Source: Paludibacterium yongneupense DSM 18731 | GTDB taxonomy: Bacteria > Pseudomonadota > Gammaproteobacteria > Burkholderiales > Chromobacteriaceae | NCBI RefSeq assembly: GCF_000422925.1 | Contig: NZ_AUGZ01000004.1 | Span: 372,001 to 436,000, forward strand | Direction of reading: 5' to 3' | DNA length: 64,000 nt | Shown: in pieces, positions 38,342 through 46,631 of the stretch | Position numbering within the stretch: position 1 is the first letter of the stretch | How the letters are laid out: each line of letters starts with the position of its first letter | The notes under the pieces: model-generated | Database searches by the model: none | What the model was told of the DNA's origin: nothing | Seen by the model: only the letters and a program-made list of their open reading frames with translations | Program-made: the position numbers and the translations under genes

Positions 38342-38656
38342 ATGGACACGCGAATTTCGCCGTCCGTAGCGCATGCGCTGCAATCGGCATCGACTGATCC
38401 GCGGGACAAGCATCGGATCATGGCCGCGCTCGGCTGGGACAACAGCCTGGTCAGCCGCTATCTGTCCGGCCGAGTGGGCCTTGTCGCCGACAAGCTGGAT
38501 GCGGCCATCGCTGCGCTTAGGTTCGTCTTCGTCAGCCCGAAGTGCCTGAATGCTATGGCGACCCTGTGCAAGGCTGAAGCGAATTGCGAGTGCACGCGAT
38601 CCGGGACGGGGGAGTGTGGAGGAGGGGGTAGAGCAGATGCGAAACGAGCCGCATAA
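38342..38656 (+). CDS. CII-like phage regulatory protein
   Basis: 104 residues from ATG 38342, with AGGAG six bases upstream; an ATG at 38336 would overlap that site. The central segment RIMAALGWDNSLVSRYLSGR is helix-turn-helix-like and DKLDAAIAALRFVFVSPKCL follows, the pattern of CII-type activators. The Cys/Gly-rich tail is unusual and could mean that the last part is drifting. Confidence 0.65.
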   Translation: MDTRISPSVAHALQSASTDPRDKHRIMAALGWDNSLVSRYLSGRVGLVADKLDAAIAALRFVFVSPKCLNAMATLCKAEANCECTRSGTGECGGGGRADAKRAA

Positions 38657-38777
38657 GGTGCTGACACACCAAGCGGCTCTACCTTCAGAAGGTAGTTCGA
38701 GTATGACCATGCCACCCAGCAAAATCAATGGGTGCGGGAGGTTTTTGCATGAATTTCTACAAGCGATTTATGGGTGA
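38637..38777 (+). CDS. small phage protein, 46 residues
   Basis: MRNEPHKVLTHQAALPSEGS and on to HEFLQAIYG. A strong GGAGGAGGGGG site precedes ATG 38637. It overlaps the upstream gene by 20 bp and the downstream start by 29 bp. No family recognised; it may be a translational relay. Confidence 0.45.
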   Translation: MRNEPHKVLTHQAALPSEGSSSMTMPPSKINGCGRFLHEFLQAIYG

Positions 38778-39597
38778 CTACGCGCGCGGTACCGCGCACC
38801 TGTCGCTTGCTGAACACGGCGCCTACTCGCTGCTGCTGGACTACTACTACGCGACCGAAAAGGGGCTGCCCAGCGACGTCGTTGCCCTGTACCGGATTTG
38901 CCGTGCGTTCTCCCCGGAGGAACAGCAAGCCGTGGTTTCGGTCGCCGAGCAGTATTTCCTCATCGGCGAGGATGGGCTGCGCCATAACACGCGAGCCGAC
39001 GAGCAGATACGTGACGACCTGTCCCGAATCGATATCGCCAGAGAGAACGGCAAGCGCGGCGGGCGTCCTAAAAAAACCAAACAGGAACCCAAGCAGGAAC
39101 CGGATGAAAACCCACCGGGTTTTGAAAACGGAACCAAACAGGAACCCGGAGAAAACCCAGCAGAAACCCAGGACGAAAGCTCGCCACAGCCAGAGCCAGA
39201 TACTCATAAACCTTACGGTTTATTCGTGAGTGGTGCGCGTGGTGCGCAAGTCGGCACACCCATTCCACCCGACTTCGAACCTGATCGCATTGCGGTGCTC
39301 AAGGCCGGGGAGCTGAACCTCGCTGTTGACCTCGAAGCGCAGCGCTTCACTGCCCACTACCAGGCCCGATCCGAGACTCGTGCCGATGCCTCTGCTTGGC
39401 AGGCCCAGTTCCGCAAGTGGCTGCTCGACCAGCACCAGTACAACTCGGACCGCAACCGCGTGACCGATGCGAAGGTCAAGGCGGCTACCGTCTACGGAAA
39501 CCGTCGCGAAGATCAGCGGCAGTCCGCAGCAAGAACGCTCGGGGTCGGGGCGCAATATCTCACAGCAGGCGAAGGAGAGCAGCATGCCATCCGTTGA
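38749..39597 (+). CDS. DUF1376-type phage replication protein
   Basis: 282 residues. The N-terminal YdaU-like DUF1376 domain reads MNFYKRFMGDYARGTAHLSL, EHGAYSLLLDYYY and YRICRAFSPEEQQAV. A low-complexity Glu/Pro/Lys linker follows (about 108-150), then a DnaT/GnsA-like C-terminal segment (WQAQFRKWLLDQHQY). Such proteins take the place of lambda O. GGGAGG precedes the ATG. Confidence 0.82.
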   Translation: MNFYKRFMGDYARGTAHLSLAEHGAYSLLLDYYYATEKGLPSDVVALYRICRAFSPEEQQAVVSVAEQYFLIGEDGLRHNTRADEQIRDDLSRIDIARENGKRGGRPKKTKQEPKQEPDENPPGFENGTKQEPGENPAETQDESSPQPEPDTHKPYGLFVSGARGAQVGTPIPPDFEPDRIAVLKAGELNLAVDLEAQRFTAHYQARSETRADASAWQAQFRKWLLDQHQYNSDRNRVTDAKVKAATVYGNRREDQRQSAARTLGVGAQYLTAGEGEQHAIR

Positions 39598-40150
39598 TCG
39601 CAAGGTAGTCGGTGAAATCTTCCGTATCATGCGCGGCCGCTTTGGCTCCCCGTTCATTGCCAAGTTCCAGACCGGTGAATTTGTCCCTAAAGGCCTTCCG
39701 TTCGAGGGCTACGACGTTGGGCTGTTGGAAGCCATGGACGTGTGGGTCGAGACCCTCAAGGACCTGACCCCGACCGACATCAAGCACGGTATCGCCGCGC
39801 GCTACAAGCATCCGCCGTCCTGCGACGAGTTCATCGCCGCGTGCTGCGGCCCTGATCGCGAGTATGCCTCCCAAGCCATCCCGGGGCTGAAGGCGATCCC
39901 AGCGCCGATTTTGAGTCGCGCCGAAGCATCCAGGCGTCTGGCCGAACTGACTGACAGGCGCTTGTGCAATGGTGGATCGATCTCGCACCGCGAACGCGAA
40001 CTGCTCATCGCCGAGCAGATCGCACAAGGAACGTATCCCGGTGGGCTGTGGCCACGTCAGATGACGGCGCGCTACCTGCACAGCATTGGCGAGTTGCCGA
40101 AGCACATGACGAAGTACCTGACGGTAGAACAACGAGGGGATGCCGCATGA
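39584..40150 (+). CDS. phage replication protein, probable helicase loader (P-like)
   Basis: 188 residues. MPSVDRKVVGEIFRIMRGRFG, then VWVETLKDLTPTDIKHGIAA and YKHPPSCDEFIAAC, resemble P-type loaders that recruit DnaB. The position right after the DUF1376 gene supports this. It overlaps the previous stop by 14 bp and uses GGAG. Its stop overlaps the next ATG (ATGA). Confidence 0.65.
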   Translation: MPSVDRKVVGEIFRIMRGRFGSPFIAKFQTGEFVPKGLPFEGYDVGLLEAMDVWVETLKDLTPTDIKHGIAARYKHPPSCDEFIAACCGPDREYASQAIPGLKAIPAPILSRAEASRRLAELTDRRLCNGGSISHRERELLIAEQIAQGTYPGGLWPRQMTARYLHSIGELPKHMTKYLTVEQRGDAA

Positions 40151-40251
40151 GCACGACTCGAGCAGGCCGAGCAGTGAAGCGGGCGGCGTTGGTGATCATC
40201 GCCTTGTTGGTATTCGGCATGCCGCTGGCGATTTCGATCTGGGGGGGCTGA
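40147..40251 (+). CDS. small phage membrane protein, 34 residues
   Basis: MSTTRAGRAVKRAALVIIAL then LVFGMPLAISIWGG: basic N-terminus and a single membrane helix. Coupled to the upstream gene by ATGA. Function unknown. Confidence 0.55.
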   Translation: MSTTRAGRAVKRAALVIIALLVFGMPLAISIWGG

Positions 40252-40252
40252 A

Positions 40253-40756
40253 ATGAAGCAGCCTGTGACCATCATGCTGCCGTACCCGATCAGCGCAAAC
40301 CGCTGCGACTGGCGAAGCTTCGGTCCCCGCGGACATAAGCGCGCCATCGTCACTGTCGACGATGAAGCCGAGGATTACAAAAAGCAGGTGGTAAAACCCG
40401 GTCAGCAGCGCGGGGTTCGTAGCCTCGTCCCCGGGCGCGTTCGGGGTGGCATCCCGCTATTTGCGCAGCGAAGGCCCCGGACGGGGGCTGGGATTCGGTG
40501 CCGTGCATCGCCCCGGACAATGCCAGGACGGTGTTGAACGACGCGCTGAGGGGCTGGCCTTCGGCGAGGACAAGATGATCAAACAAAATGGCGGCGAGGT
40601 CATGGAGCCGGACGGTGAGGCGAGGGGGGCATCCCCCCTCTGGACTCGGATAAACGGCAACAGGTGCTCTTCGCGGCGCAATGGCAAGGCAGAAAAGGGG
40701 GTAGGGCATGCATTTTTCGACAGTACGGTCGTTGGTTGGGTGGTGTTTTCAGATGA
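40253..40756 (+). pseudogene. rusA-like Holliday junction resolvase, multiply frameshifted
   Basis: Starts as a normal RusA (MLPYPISANRCDWRSFGPRG, AEDYKKQV). At about 40475 the natural sequence moves to another frame (KAPDGGWDSVPCIAPDNART, VLNDALRG, with the catalytic Asp region). At about 40553 it moves again (LAFGEDKMIKQ, MEPDGEARG). A further shift is needed near 40630 to reach IPPLDSDKRQQVLFAAQWQG and the TGA at 40754. At least two indels show decay. Confidence 0.7.
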
Positions 40757-41214
40757 GCGAAGCGATACCGGTGAAGGTACAGCGGTTCGCCGAGCAGATC
40801 CCGGGTGGCGTCAGCGAGCTAAGCCCGGCCGAGCAGAAGGACATGGCCGTCGATATTCTGGCGAAGATCGGCCGGCTCCCTGAACTCGAGTATTCCGCCA
40901 TTGCCGCGATCATGACCAGAGATCCGCGCGCCATCAATGCCGCGGCGAAGGCGCTCCCTCATACCTGGCCGACCGGCCTGCGCCGAGAGATGGCGCGAGG
41001 GTGGGCGACCGAGAAGGGGCTCGTGCGCAGCCAGAAAGATATCGGGGAGACCTACATGCGGTCGCAGCAGTCGGTGTCGAATTATTGGCAAGAGACGATC
41101 AGGACGCTCGATCGGCACTACTGGAACGGGCTGTCGGTGGTCGAAGTTCAGGTTTTGGATTTGTTGGATTTTCACAGCCGTCGAAACGCCCATCGAGCAA
41201 AGGTTTCAGCGTAG
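40753..41214 (+). CDS. phage hypothetical protein, possible late regulator
   Basis: 153 residues from ATG 40753. Helical, with MTRDPRAINAAAKALPHTWP, KGLVRSQKDIGETYM and SVSNYWQETIRTLDRHYW. No family recognised. It sits between the early genes and the late block, where Q-type antiterminators or late activators usually lie, but it has no zinc-finger cysteines. Regulatory role is only positional inference. Confidence 0.6.
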   Translation: MSEAIPVKVQRFAEQIPGGVSELSPAEQKDMAVDILAKIGRLPELEYSAIAAIMTRDPRAINAAAKALPHTWPTGLRREMARGWATEKGLVRSQKDIGETYMRSQQSVSNYWQETIRTLDRHYWNGLSVVEVQVLDLLDFHSRRNAHRAKVSA

Positions 41215-41256
41215 TGCTTGCAATTTTGGATTAGTGAAAGTATTATGTTCTGCAGA

Positions 41257-41290
41257 AGCCCGATTCTCGTCCAGAGTTCGGGCTTTTGCG
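41257..41290 (+). terminator. hairpin-U-tract, end of early transcript
   Basis: AGCCCGA-N14-TCGGGCT followed by TTTTGCGCTTTTT. Confidence 0.65.
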
Positions 41291-41408
41291 CTTTTTACAG
41301 TTGGTGCTTCGATGTTTCTTAGGCTACCCCCTGTTTCGGATGGCTAAATTTTAGCATCTCAATGCATTTTTGCTCGGCCCGGTTGGGCGCGAGTGTTCAC
41401 CTTCCTAG

Positions 41409-41438
41409 CCTCGGCACATGCCGGGGCTTTTGCGTTTC
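41409..41438 (+). terminator. terminator-like hairpin upstream of 67-residue gene
   Basis: CCTCGGC-ACAT-GCCGGGG then CTTTTGCGTTTCTGGAG; the U-tract runs straight into the next ribosome site. Confidence 0.6.
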
Positions 41439-41449
41439 TGGAGCCTGCC

Positions 41450-41653
41450 ATGCACATGGAGCACTGCAAACCCGTCGAGGACGCTGTGTGGCTACGTGAG
41501 GGCCAGCACGTTCTGATGGCATCTGGCCGAGCGGCCGAGGTCGGCAAGATCGGCGACCGCACCATCCGCTTCGACTATCTTGGCCGGGGCATGAAACCCG
41601 ACGATTGCGTCGTGTTGCCGCGCCACCGTATTCCCGAGTTCGTCAGAGTGTAG
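41450..41653 (+). CDS. small phage hypothetical protein, 67 residues
   Basis: MHMEHCKPVEDAVWLREGQH, then VGKIGDRTIRFDYLGRGM and VVLPRHRIPEF: a compact beta-rich protein. TGGAG precedes ATG 41450. No family recognised. Confidence 0.65.
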   Translation: MHMEHCKPVEDAVWLREGQHVLMASGRAAEVGKIGDRTIRFDYLGRGMKPDDCVVLPRHRIPEFVRV

Positions 41654-41706
41654 CCACACTGGGCGTCAATATTTCGTGCCTGAGAGTATTTCCTCCGGTG
41701 CCATCC

Positions 41707-41728
41707 GGTCGCTTGTGCGGCCTTTTTT
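41707..41728 (+). terminator. terminator-like hairpin upstream of collar fibre gene
   Basis: GGTCGC-TTGT-GCGGCC then TTTTTTC. Confidence 0.6.
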
Positions 41729-41741
41729 CATGAAAGAACAC

Positions 41742-42617
41742 ATGTCCCAAGCATCGATTGTTTTGCCGCAAACCGACATCGCCCTCAAAAAAGACGTGGA
41801 TGCTGCCCTCGCAGCGATTTCCACCCTGAGCGCAGGTGCGACCGACCCGGGTGCGGGCCCCGGCGCGTACGCCTTCTGGGCCGACACCGGTAACGCTCTG
41901 CTCAAGCAGCGCAGTGCCGACAATACCGCCTGGGTGGCCCTGTGCCCGCTTGGCCAGGCCCTGGCCGTGGCAAGTGGCAATGCCAGCCAACAGTTCAGCG
42001 TTGCTGACGCGACCGAGAACAACCAGGCCGTTAGCCTGGAGCAGCTGAAAGCCGCCATCGCCGCCATCACCGGTGCGGTTCCTGTCGGTTCGATCATCAG
42101 CAGCGCCTGTGCGGCGGCTCCGGATGGCTACTTGCTGTGCGATGGCTCCGCCGTCTCTCGCACTGCCTACGCCACCCTCTTTGCGGCGATCGGCTCCATC
42201 TATGGCAGTGGTGACGGCTCGACGAGCTTCAACCTGCCCGATGCGCGTGGTGTGGCCTTGCGTGGTCTGGATGGCGGTCGCGGCCTGGACTCTGGCCGAA
42301 CGCTTGGATCGTACCAGGCGGATGCAATCGCTTCGCACACGGTACCCGTTAGCATCTCGGACCCGGGGCACAGTCACGGTATCAGCGATCCCGGGCATAG
42401 CCATACCGAGAGCATCTACAACGCGGGGGGTGGCACCAATCAAGCCACTCCCACGTACAACTCGTCTTCGAATCAATATCTCGCGAGTACGGGGAGTTCC
42501 AAATCCGGGATTAGTGTCAACAGCCACACGGCCGATATCACTGCTTCCGGTGTGTATTCGGGGGCCGGCGAGACCCGGATGAAGAACCTGGCGATCAACT
42601 TCTTCATCAAGTACTGA
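41742..42617 (+). CDS. phage tail-collar-domain fibre protein
   Basis: 291 residues from ATG 41742 (MSQASIVLPQ); ATG 41730 is possible. The N-terminal part is Ala-rich. The phage tail collar domain follows at about residue 125 (VPVGSIISSACAAAPDGYLLCDGSAVS, in part; FNLPDARG). The C-terminal region has a tandem SDPGHSHGISDPGHSH repeat and ends MKNLAINFFIKY, as in receptor-binding fibres. It lies upstream of the portal rather than after the baseplate genes, beside the damaged head region. It has its own terminator. Confidence 0.85.
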   Translation: MSQASIVLPQTDIALKKDVDAALAAISTLSAGATDPGAGPGAYAFWADTGNALLKQRSADNTAWVALCPLGQALAVASGNASQQFSVADATENNQAVSLEQLKAAIAAITGAVPVGSIISSACAAAPDGYLLCDGSAVSRTAYATLFAAIGSIYGSGDGSTSFNLPDARGVALRGLDGGRGLDSGRTLGSYQADAIASHTVPVSISDPGHSHGISDPGHSHTESIYNAGGGTNQATPTYNSSSNQYLASTGSSKSGISVNSHTADITASGVYSGAGETRMKNLAINFFIKY

Positions 42618-42642
42618 CCCGCTTGATTTAGCCGCCAAATGC

Positions 42643-42675
42643 AAGCCACCCAAACCGGGTGGCTTTTGTTTTTCG
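42643..42675 (+). terminator. terminator after collar fibre gene
   Basis: AAGCCACC-CAAACC-GGGTGGCTT then TTGTTTTT. Confidence 0.85.
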
Positions 42676-42852
42676 ACTGCAGAGATCTCCGCCGAGGAGG
42701 CGACAGCCTCATGGGCAGACCAAGCGCTTATTCCCGTCGGATGATGGGCACGATCCATGGGCACCTTTGATTGAGTTTAGGGCATGGGCAGCCATGGCAA
42801 TCAGGGGGCGCTGATGAATCCCTACAAACAAGGGGTTCCGCTGCCAATTAAG

Positions 42853-42875
42853 AGCCGCCTTCGGGCGGCTTTCTG
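42853..42875 (+). terminator. hairpin with UUCG loop
   Basis: AGCCGCC-TTCG-GGCGGCT then TTCTGTTTG. Confidence 0.65.
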
Positions 42876-42924
42876 TTTGTTCCAGTCATCATTTCGAAAA
42901 CAAACCCCATGGAGAGGGGGCCCA

Positions 42925-43291
42925 TGCCGAAATACGGGGCCACGACCCGCAAAGGCGGGAGGTGCCAGCGAGGCTGACTCGAGAATTCTGCAGGGGACCG
43001 GTTTTCAGATCCTGGCAAAGAGCGCCAATCCTCCAGTAAAGGACCGGATCAACAGCGTCAACGCGCTGAGCCTGAACGACCAGGGGGGCGCCGGCTGAAG
43101 GTGATCACGGAGCTGTGTCCTGCCTTTACCGGGAGCCTGGAACTGCAGCCTTATGACGACAACGGCTAGCCTGACAAAAGACTGACCATGACCACCAGAA
43201 CGACGCTGGCGGGTACTTCATGGTGTGGCGCTGGCTGGTAGTGAAACCGATTGCAACCCACGGCGCGCATATGCCGCACATGAGCCACTAA
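42925..43291 (+). pseudogene. terminase large subunit, decayed 3' remnant
   Basis: Pieces in different frames match the C-terminal part of phage terminase large subunits. They are YGATTRKGG (near 42935), FQILAKSANPPVKDRINSVN (near 43000-43070), RLKV and YDDNG (near 43150), and GYFMVWRWLVVKPIATHGAH ending at TAA 43289-43291. An in-frame TAG and several indels interrupt it. The first ~75% of a ~1.5-kb gene, with the ATPase, is absent. The stop lies 3 bp before the portal start, the normal gene order. Confidence 0.75.
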
Positions 43292-43294
43292 GCT

Positions 43295-44740
43295 ATGGAC
43301 TTCAATACTCTGCAGGCCACTTTCCCGGCCGATCCGGACTACCCGGAGCGCACGGCACAGTTGGCGGCCCTTACTCGCGTACTGGATGGCACGCTGTACA
43401 ACATGCTCGGGCACCCGTTCGCCGAGGAGCATGACAACGCCGGCGAGTACATCCCGCTGGCCAAGCGCCGCCCGTCGGTACGCACACGCATCTGCCAGAC
43501 GGTGGTCAATGACTCTGTCAGCCTGCTGTTCAGCGGGGGACACTTCCCCGCCGTGGAGTGCAAGGATGAGCCAACCCGCGACGCGCTCGCCAAGCTGGTC
43601 AAGGAAACAGGCCTGAACGAGGTGATGATCGACGCGGCGACGCGCGGCTCGGTGGGATCGGTGGCGGTGTTGATGAAAGTGTTGAAGAACCGTGTTTTCT
43701 GGCAGGTTCTGCCAAGCCAGTACCGGACGCCAACCTGGGACCCGGATGCCCCCGATACGCTGCTGAAGCTCTCCGAGCAATACAAAGTCAAGGGCGGTGT
43801 ACTGAAAGCTCAGGGCTACACCATCGCAGACGGCGACATCGATGCTGACTTCTGGTTTCTGCGCGAATGGGATGCCAAGGCTGAAAACTGGTTCTTGCCC
43901 CTCAAGGTTAGCGAAGCAAAGGATGGTGCCTCGTTCGTACAGGATGACGATCGAACCGTTCCGCACGGACTTGGCTTTGTGCCGGTAGTCTGGATTCGCA
44001 ATCTACCTGGCGGCGATGACATCGATGGTGTGTCGACCTTTCCCGTTGAGGCGATCGACACTCAGATCGAGGCCGACTACTTGCTGTCGCAAGGGGGCCG
44101 CGCACTCAAGTATCAGTCCGACCCCACATTGCACATCAAGGAGCCGGCTCATGGAGCCGGAGCAATGGTCAAAGGGGCTGCCAATGTCATCGTGACTAGC
44201 GTTGAGGGCGATGCCAAGCTTTTGGAGATCAGTGGCGACTCTGCACATGCGGTAATGGACTGGGTCAAGGCCCTGCGCGAGATCGCGCTCGAGGGTGCCG
44301 GTGCAAATCGCGCCAACGCGGACAAGCTCAGCTCCGTACAATCCGGCCGTGCCATGGAGCTGATGAACCAGGCGCTGATCTGGCTGGCCGACAAGTTGCG
44401 CATCAGTTACGGAGAAGGCGCGCTGCTCGAACTTCTGAACATGGCGGTGCGTGCCTCGACAACGTTCAAGCTGGTCGACAAGAAGGGCCGCCCGCTGGGC
44501 GAGCTGTCGCAGGATGACGACCTCGCCCTGCGCTGGCCGCAGTGGTACCTGCCAACCTACACCGACAAGCAGACGCAGGCCGAGACGCTGACCACTCTGC
44601 GCGATGGCGGCCTGCTGTCACGCGAAACCAGCATCAAGTCCCTTGCCGCGAGCTACGATATCGCCGATCCGACGGATGAAATACGACAGATCGAGAGCGA
44701 TCCGCCTTTGTCCAGCTCGACGGCTGCTGCATCTAAGTAG
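43295..44740 (+). CDS. phage portal protein (SPP1 gp6-like)
   Basis: 481 residues, intact. Blocks such as SVRTRICQTVVNDSVSLLFS, then AVEAIDTQIEADYL-like helices and LSSVQSGRAMELMNQALIWL, fit portal proteins of the SPP1 gp6 class, the dodecameric ring of the capsid vertex. With no capsid or terminase it has no obvious job in this element, yet the frame is preserved. Confidence 0.78.
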   Translation: MDFNTLQATFPADPDYPERTAQLAALTRVLDGTLYNMLGHPFAEEHDNAGEYIPLAKRRPSVRTRICQTVVNDSVSLLFSGGHFPAVECKDEPTRDALAKLVKETGLNEVMIDAATRGSVGSVAVLMKVLKNRVFWQVLPSQYRTPTWDPDAPDTLLKLSEQYKVKGGVLKAQGYTIADGDIDADFWFLREWDAKAENWFLPLKVSEAKDGASFVQDDDRTVPHGLGFVPVVWIRNLPGGDDIDGVSTFPVEAIDTQIEADYLLSQGGRALKYQSDPTLHIKEPAHGAGAMVKGAANVIVTSVEGDAKLLEISGDSAHAVMDWVKALREIALEGAGANRANADKLSSVQSGRAMELMNQALIWLADKLRISYGEGALLELLNMAVRASTTFKLVDKKGRPLGELSQDDDLALRWPQWYLPTYTDKQTQAETLTTLRDGGLLSRETSIKSLAASYDIADPTDEIRQIESDPPLSSSTAAASK

Positions 44741-44990
44741 CCCCCGCTGAGCGAGAGCAAGGACTGATGCGGTAGAACCGCTACCCCCAAGCTGCCCAGA
44801 CGATTCGGGGTGTTTTTTAGTCGGAGAGGACTGATGTCTCACCCCAGCCACTCATTCTTGAAGCGTGGCGTGGTGATGGAGACCGCCTAAGCAACGGGCC
44901 GGGGTTCGCGCCCCGGTCACATCGACAGAGACGTGTAATCCCGTTTGGAACCCCGGATGTCCGGGACCTGGGGCCAGACGCACAGGGTGT
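44741..44990 (+). other. head-module scar
   Basis: Where head morphogenesis, protease and major capsid genes should follow the portal there are only short pieces. A hairpin-like CCCC...GGGGTGTTTTTT lies at 44783-44817. An 18-codon frame at 44834-44890 (MSHPSHSFLKRGVVMETA) has a GGAGAGG site, and is possibly the stump of a lost head gene. GC-rich hairpins follow at about 44898-44975. No capsid-sized frame exists. Confidence 0.6.
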
Positions 44991-45316
44991 GTGGTGAGCA
45001 AACTCACGGCTGTTTATGTGCCGGCTGTCTACTTCGGGCAGGCCAAGACGCCGACGGCTAGTTTCTCGATGACCTGCGGTGGCCGTCTGCTTCGTTTCAC
45101 GAAGGGCGTAGCGTTTGTTACCCAGCTCTGCACAACTGCCCGGTGGCCTGGTTTATCGCCGCCGAACAAGCGGACGGTCTCTCGGCGTTAACGCCAACAC
45201 AGACCTTCAACTTTGCGTATGCCGTCCAGATTCTGACCTTCAACTACGGCGAGCCGTTCAACGCTGCCCCGCAACTGCTGGCCGCGCTGACTGCAGCCGG
45301 CCCACCGGTACAATAA
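44991..45316 (+). pseudogene. frameshifted short phage structural-region gene
   Basis: GTG 44991 opens LTAVYVPAVYFGQAKTPTAS and LLRFTKGVAFVTQL. Near 45130 the sensible sequence jumps frame to VAWFIAAEQADGLSALTPTQ, TFNFAYAVQILTFNYG, ending TAA 45314-45316. Rejoined it would be about 108 residues. No family recognised; too short for a capsid protein. Confidence 0.5.
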
Positions 45317-45318
45317 CC

Positions 45319-45600
45319 ATGGCAAAACGTAACCCAGTTCCGACCCTGCCGGATCTTGTGCAACAGAATCCTGACTCGGTTCCACTGCCGACGCAGGCAA
45401 TCGCAGCTGAAAGTCGTGCCGAAGACTCCCTGCAAGCGCCGACGCGTGCACGCATCTTGGCCGATGCCACTTGCTGGATTCCGACGCCGACTGGCACTGA
45501 GCTCGCCCGCCAGTGGTATCGCGGACAGATCGTTGCCAATGATCCTGACGTGCTCGCCGAGCTTAAGACCAACGGTGTATGCCTCGAGCATCTGGAGTAA
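45319..45600 (+). CDS. phage hypothetical protein, head-tail region
   Basis: 93 residues from ATG 45319 (MAKRNPVPTLPDL). Pro-rich N-terminus, then WIPTPTGTELARQWYRGQIV and ending CLEHLE. It starts 2 bp after the preceding frame. No family recognised. Confidence 0.65.
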   Translation: MAKRNPVPTLPDLVQQNPDSVPLPTQAIAAESRAEDSLQAPTRARILADATCWIPTPTGTELARQWYRGQIVANDPDVLAELKTNGVCLEHLE

Positions 45601-45603
45601 ACC

Positions 45604-45984
45604 ATGTCCTTCACTGATACGGAAAAGACCGACATCCGGCGCTTCTGTGGTTATCCGGTATTCGGCGGCCAGCCTGTGCAGGCGTTCGGCGACTGCTTCT
45701 TCGCCCAGGATGGCACGCTGGAATCCCGGCTTGACAGCCTGCAGGCGGGTGAGGAGGCGGTGATCCGCACGGCCTACCTGGCCAGTCTGCAGCAGTTGGA
45801 AGCCGACATCGTAGGCACTCGGGTGAATCTGGATACCGACGAGGCGGCCGTATGGAAGCACAACCGGCGCGAGCAGGCCGACCGCGAGGCACTGTTTGAC
45901 AGCTGGCGCCGCCGATTGTGCGGCTTTCTCGGCATTGCGCCCGGGCCTGCATTAGGCGATGGCGGTCTGAGCTTGGTGGTCTGA
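45604..45984 (+). CDS. phage hypothetical protein, probable neck/connector
   Basis: 126 residues. MSFTDTEKTDIRRFCGYPVF, then EEAVIRTAYLASLQQLEADI and DREALFDSWRRRLCGFLGI: helical, of the size and place of head-tail connector proteins. GGAG precedes the ATG. Role inferred from position. Confidence 0.65.
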   Translation: MSFTDTEKTDIRRFCGYPVFGGQPVQAFGDCFFAQDGTLESRLDSLQAGEEAVIRTAYLASLQQLEADIVGTRVNLDTDEAAVWKHNRREQADREALFDSWRRRLCGFLGIAPGPALGDGGLSLVV

Positions 45985-45985
45985 C

Positions 45986-46630
45986 ATGGACGGCGCCACT
46001 CTCCAAGCCAAGATTAACGCCGGCTATGGCAAGGCCGCGCAGCGCATGGGGTATTTCTACCAGCAGTACCGCGCGACCGGCCCTCTGAATCCATTGTCCG
46101 GCGTGGCCGTGCAGTCGCTGCTCTGCTCATTCACGACGAATTTCAACTTCAACCTGCCCAACAGATACGGGCAGGCGGCGTGGCTTGGCATCTTCGATGG
46201 AAGCAACGTCAACCCGGGAGACATCCTTGTCGGCCACGGAGGCACGTTCTTCGTTGCGGCGATGCAGGACACTCTCCCGACGTACTGCGTGCAATGCAAC
46301 CGGACTGTGTCTGTTCTACGCGTGGCAATGGACAGCGGGGTGGGGCAAGTGAACTACGGTGCCGACACCGATGCGACCGAGCAGACGCTCATGTCTGGCT
46401 GGCCTGCAAGCATCCTCCAGGGCACGAAAGGCAAAAAAAGCGAGGTTGGTGCTGGTCTGCCGGGCGACGTGCGAATGCCATGGTGGGCTATCTTGCTGCC
46501 GGCATGGCCGGGCGTCGTGTTGAGAACATCGGACATCATTGCCGATGACATAGGACGCCGCTACACCATTTCGAGCGCCGAGTTGACTGATAGGGGCTGG
46601 CGGATCACCGCCATGCAAGCACAGGTGTGA
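45986..46630 (+). CDS. phage hypothetical protein, neck/tail-completion region
   Basis: 214 residues starting MDGATLQAKINAGYGKAAQR, then MGYFYQQYRATGPLNP, with a beta-rich remainder. It is nearly fused end to start with its neighbours (1-2 bp), so part of one late operon. No family recognised. Confidence 0.65.
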   Translation: MDGATLQAKINAGYGKAAQRMGYFYQQYRATGPLNPLSGVAVQSLLCSFTTNFNFNLPNRYGQAAWLGIFDGSNVNPGDILVGHGGTFFVAAMQDTLPTYCVQCNRTVSVLRVAMDSGVGQVNYGADTDATEQTLMSGWPASILQGTKGKKSEVGAGLPGDVRMPWWAILLPAWPGVVLRTSDIIADDIGRRYTISSAELTDRGWRITAMQAQV

Positions 46631-46631
46631 C

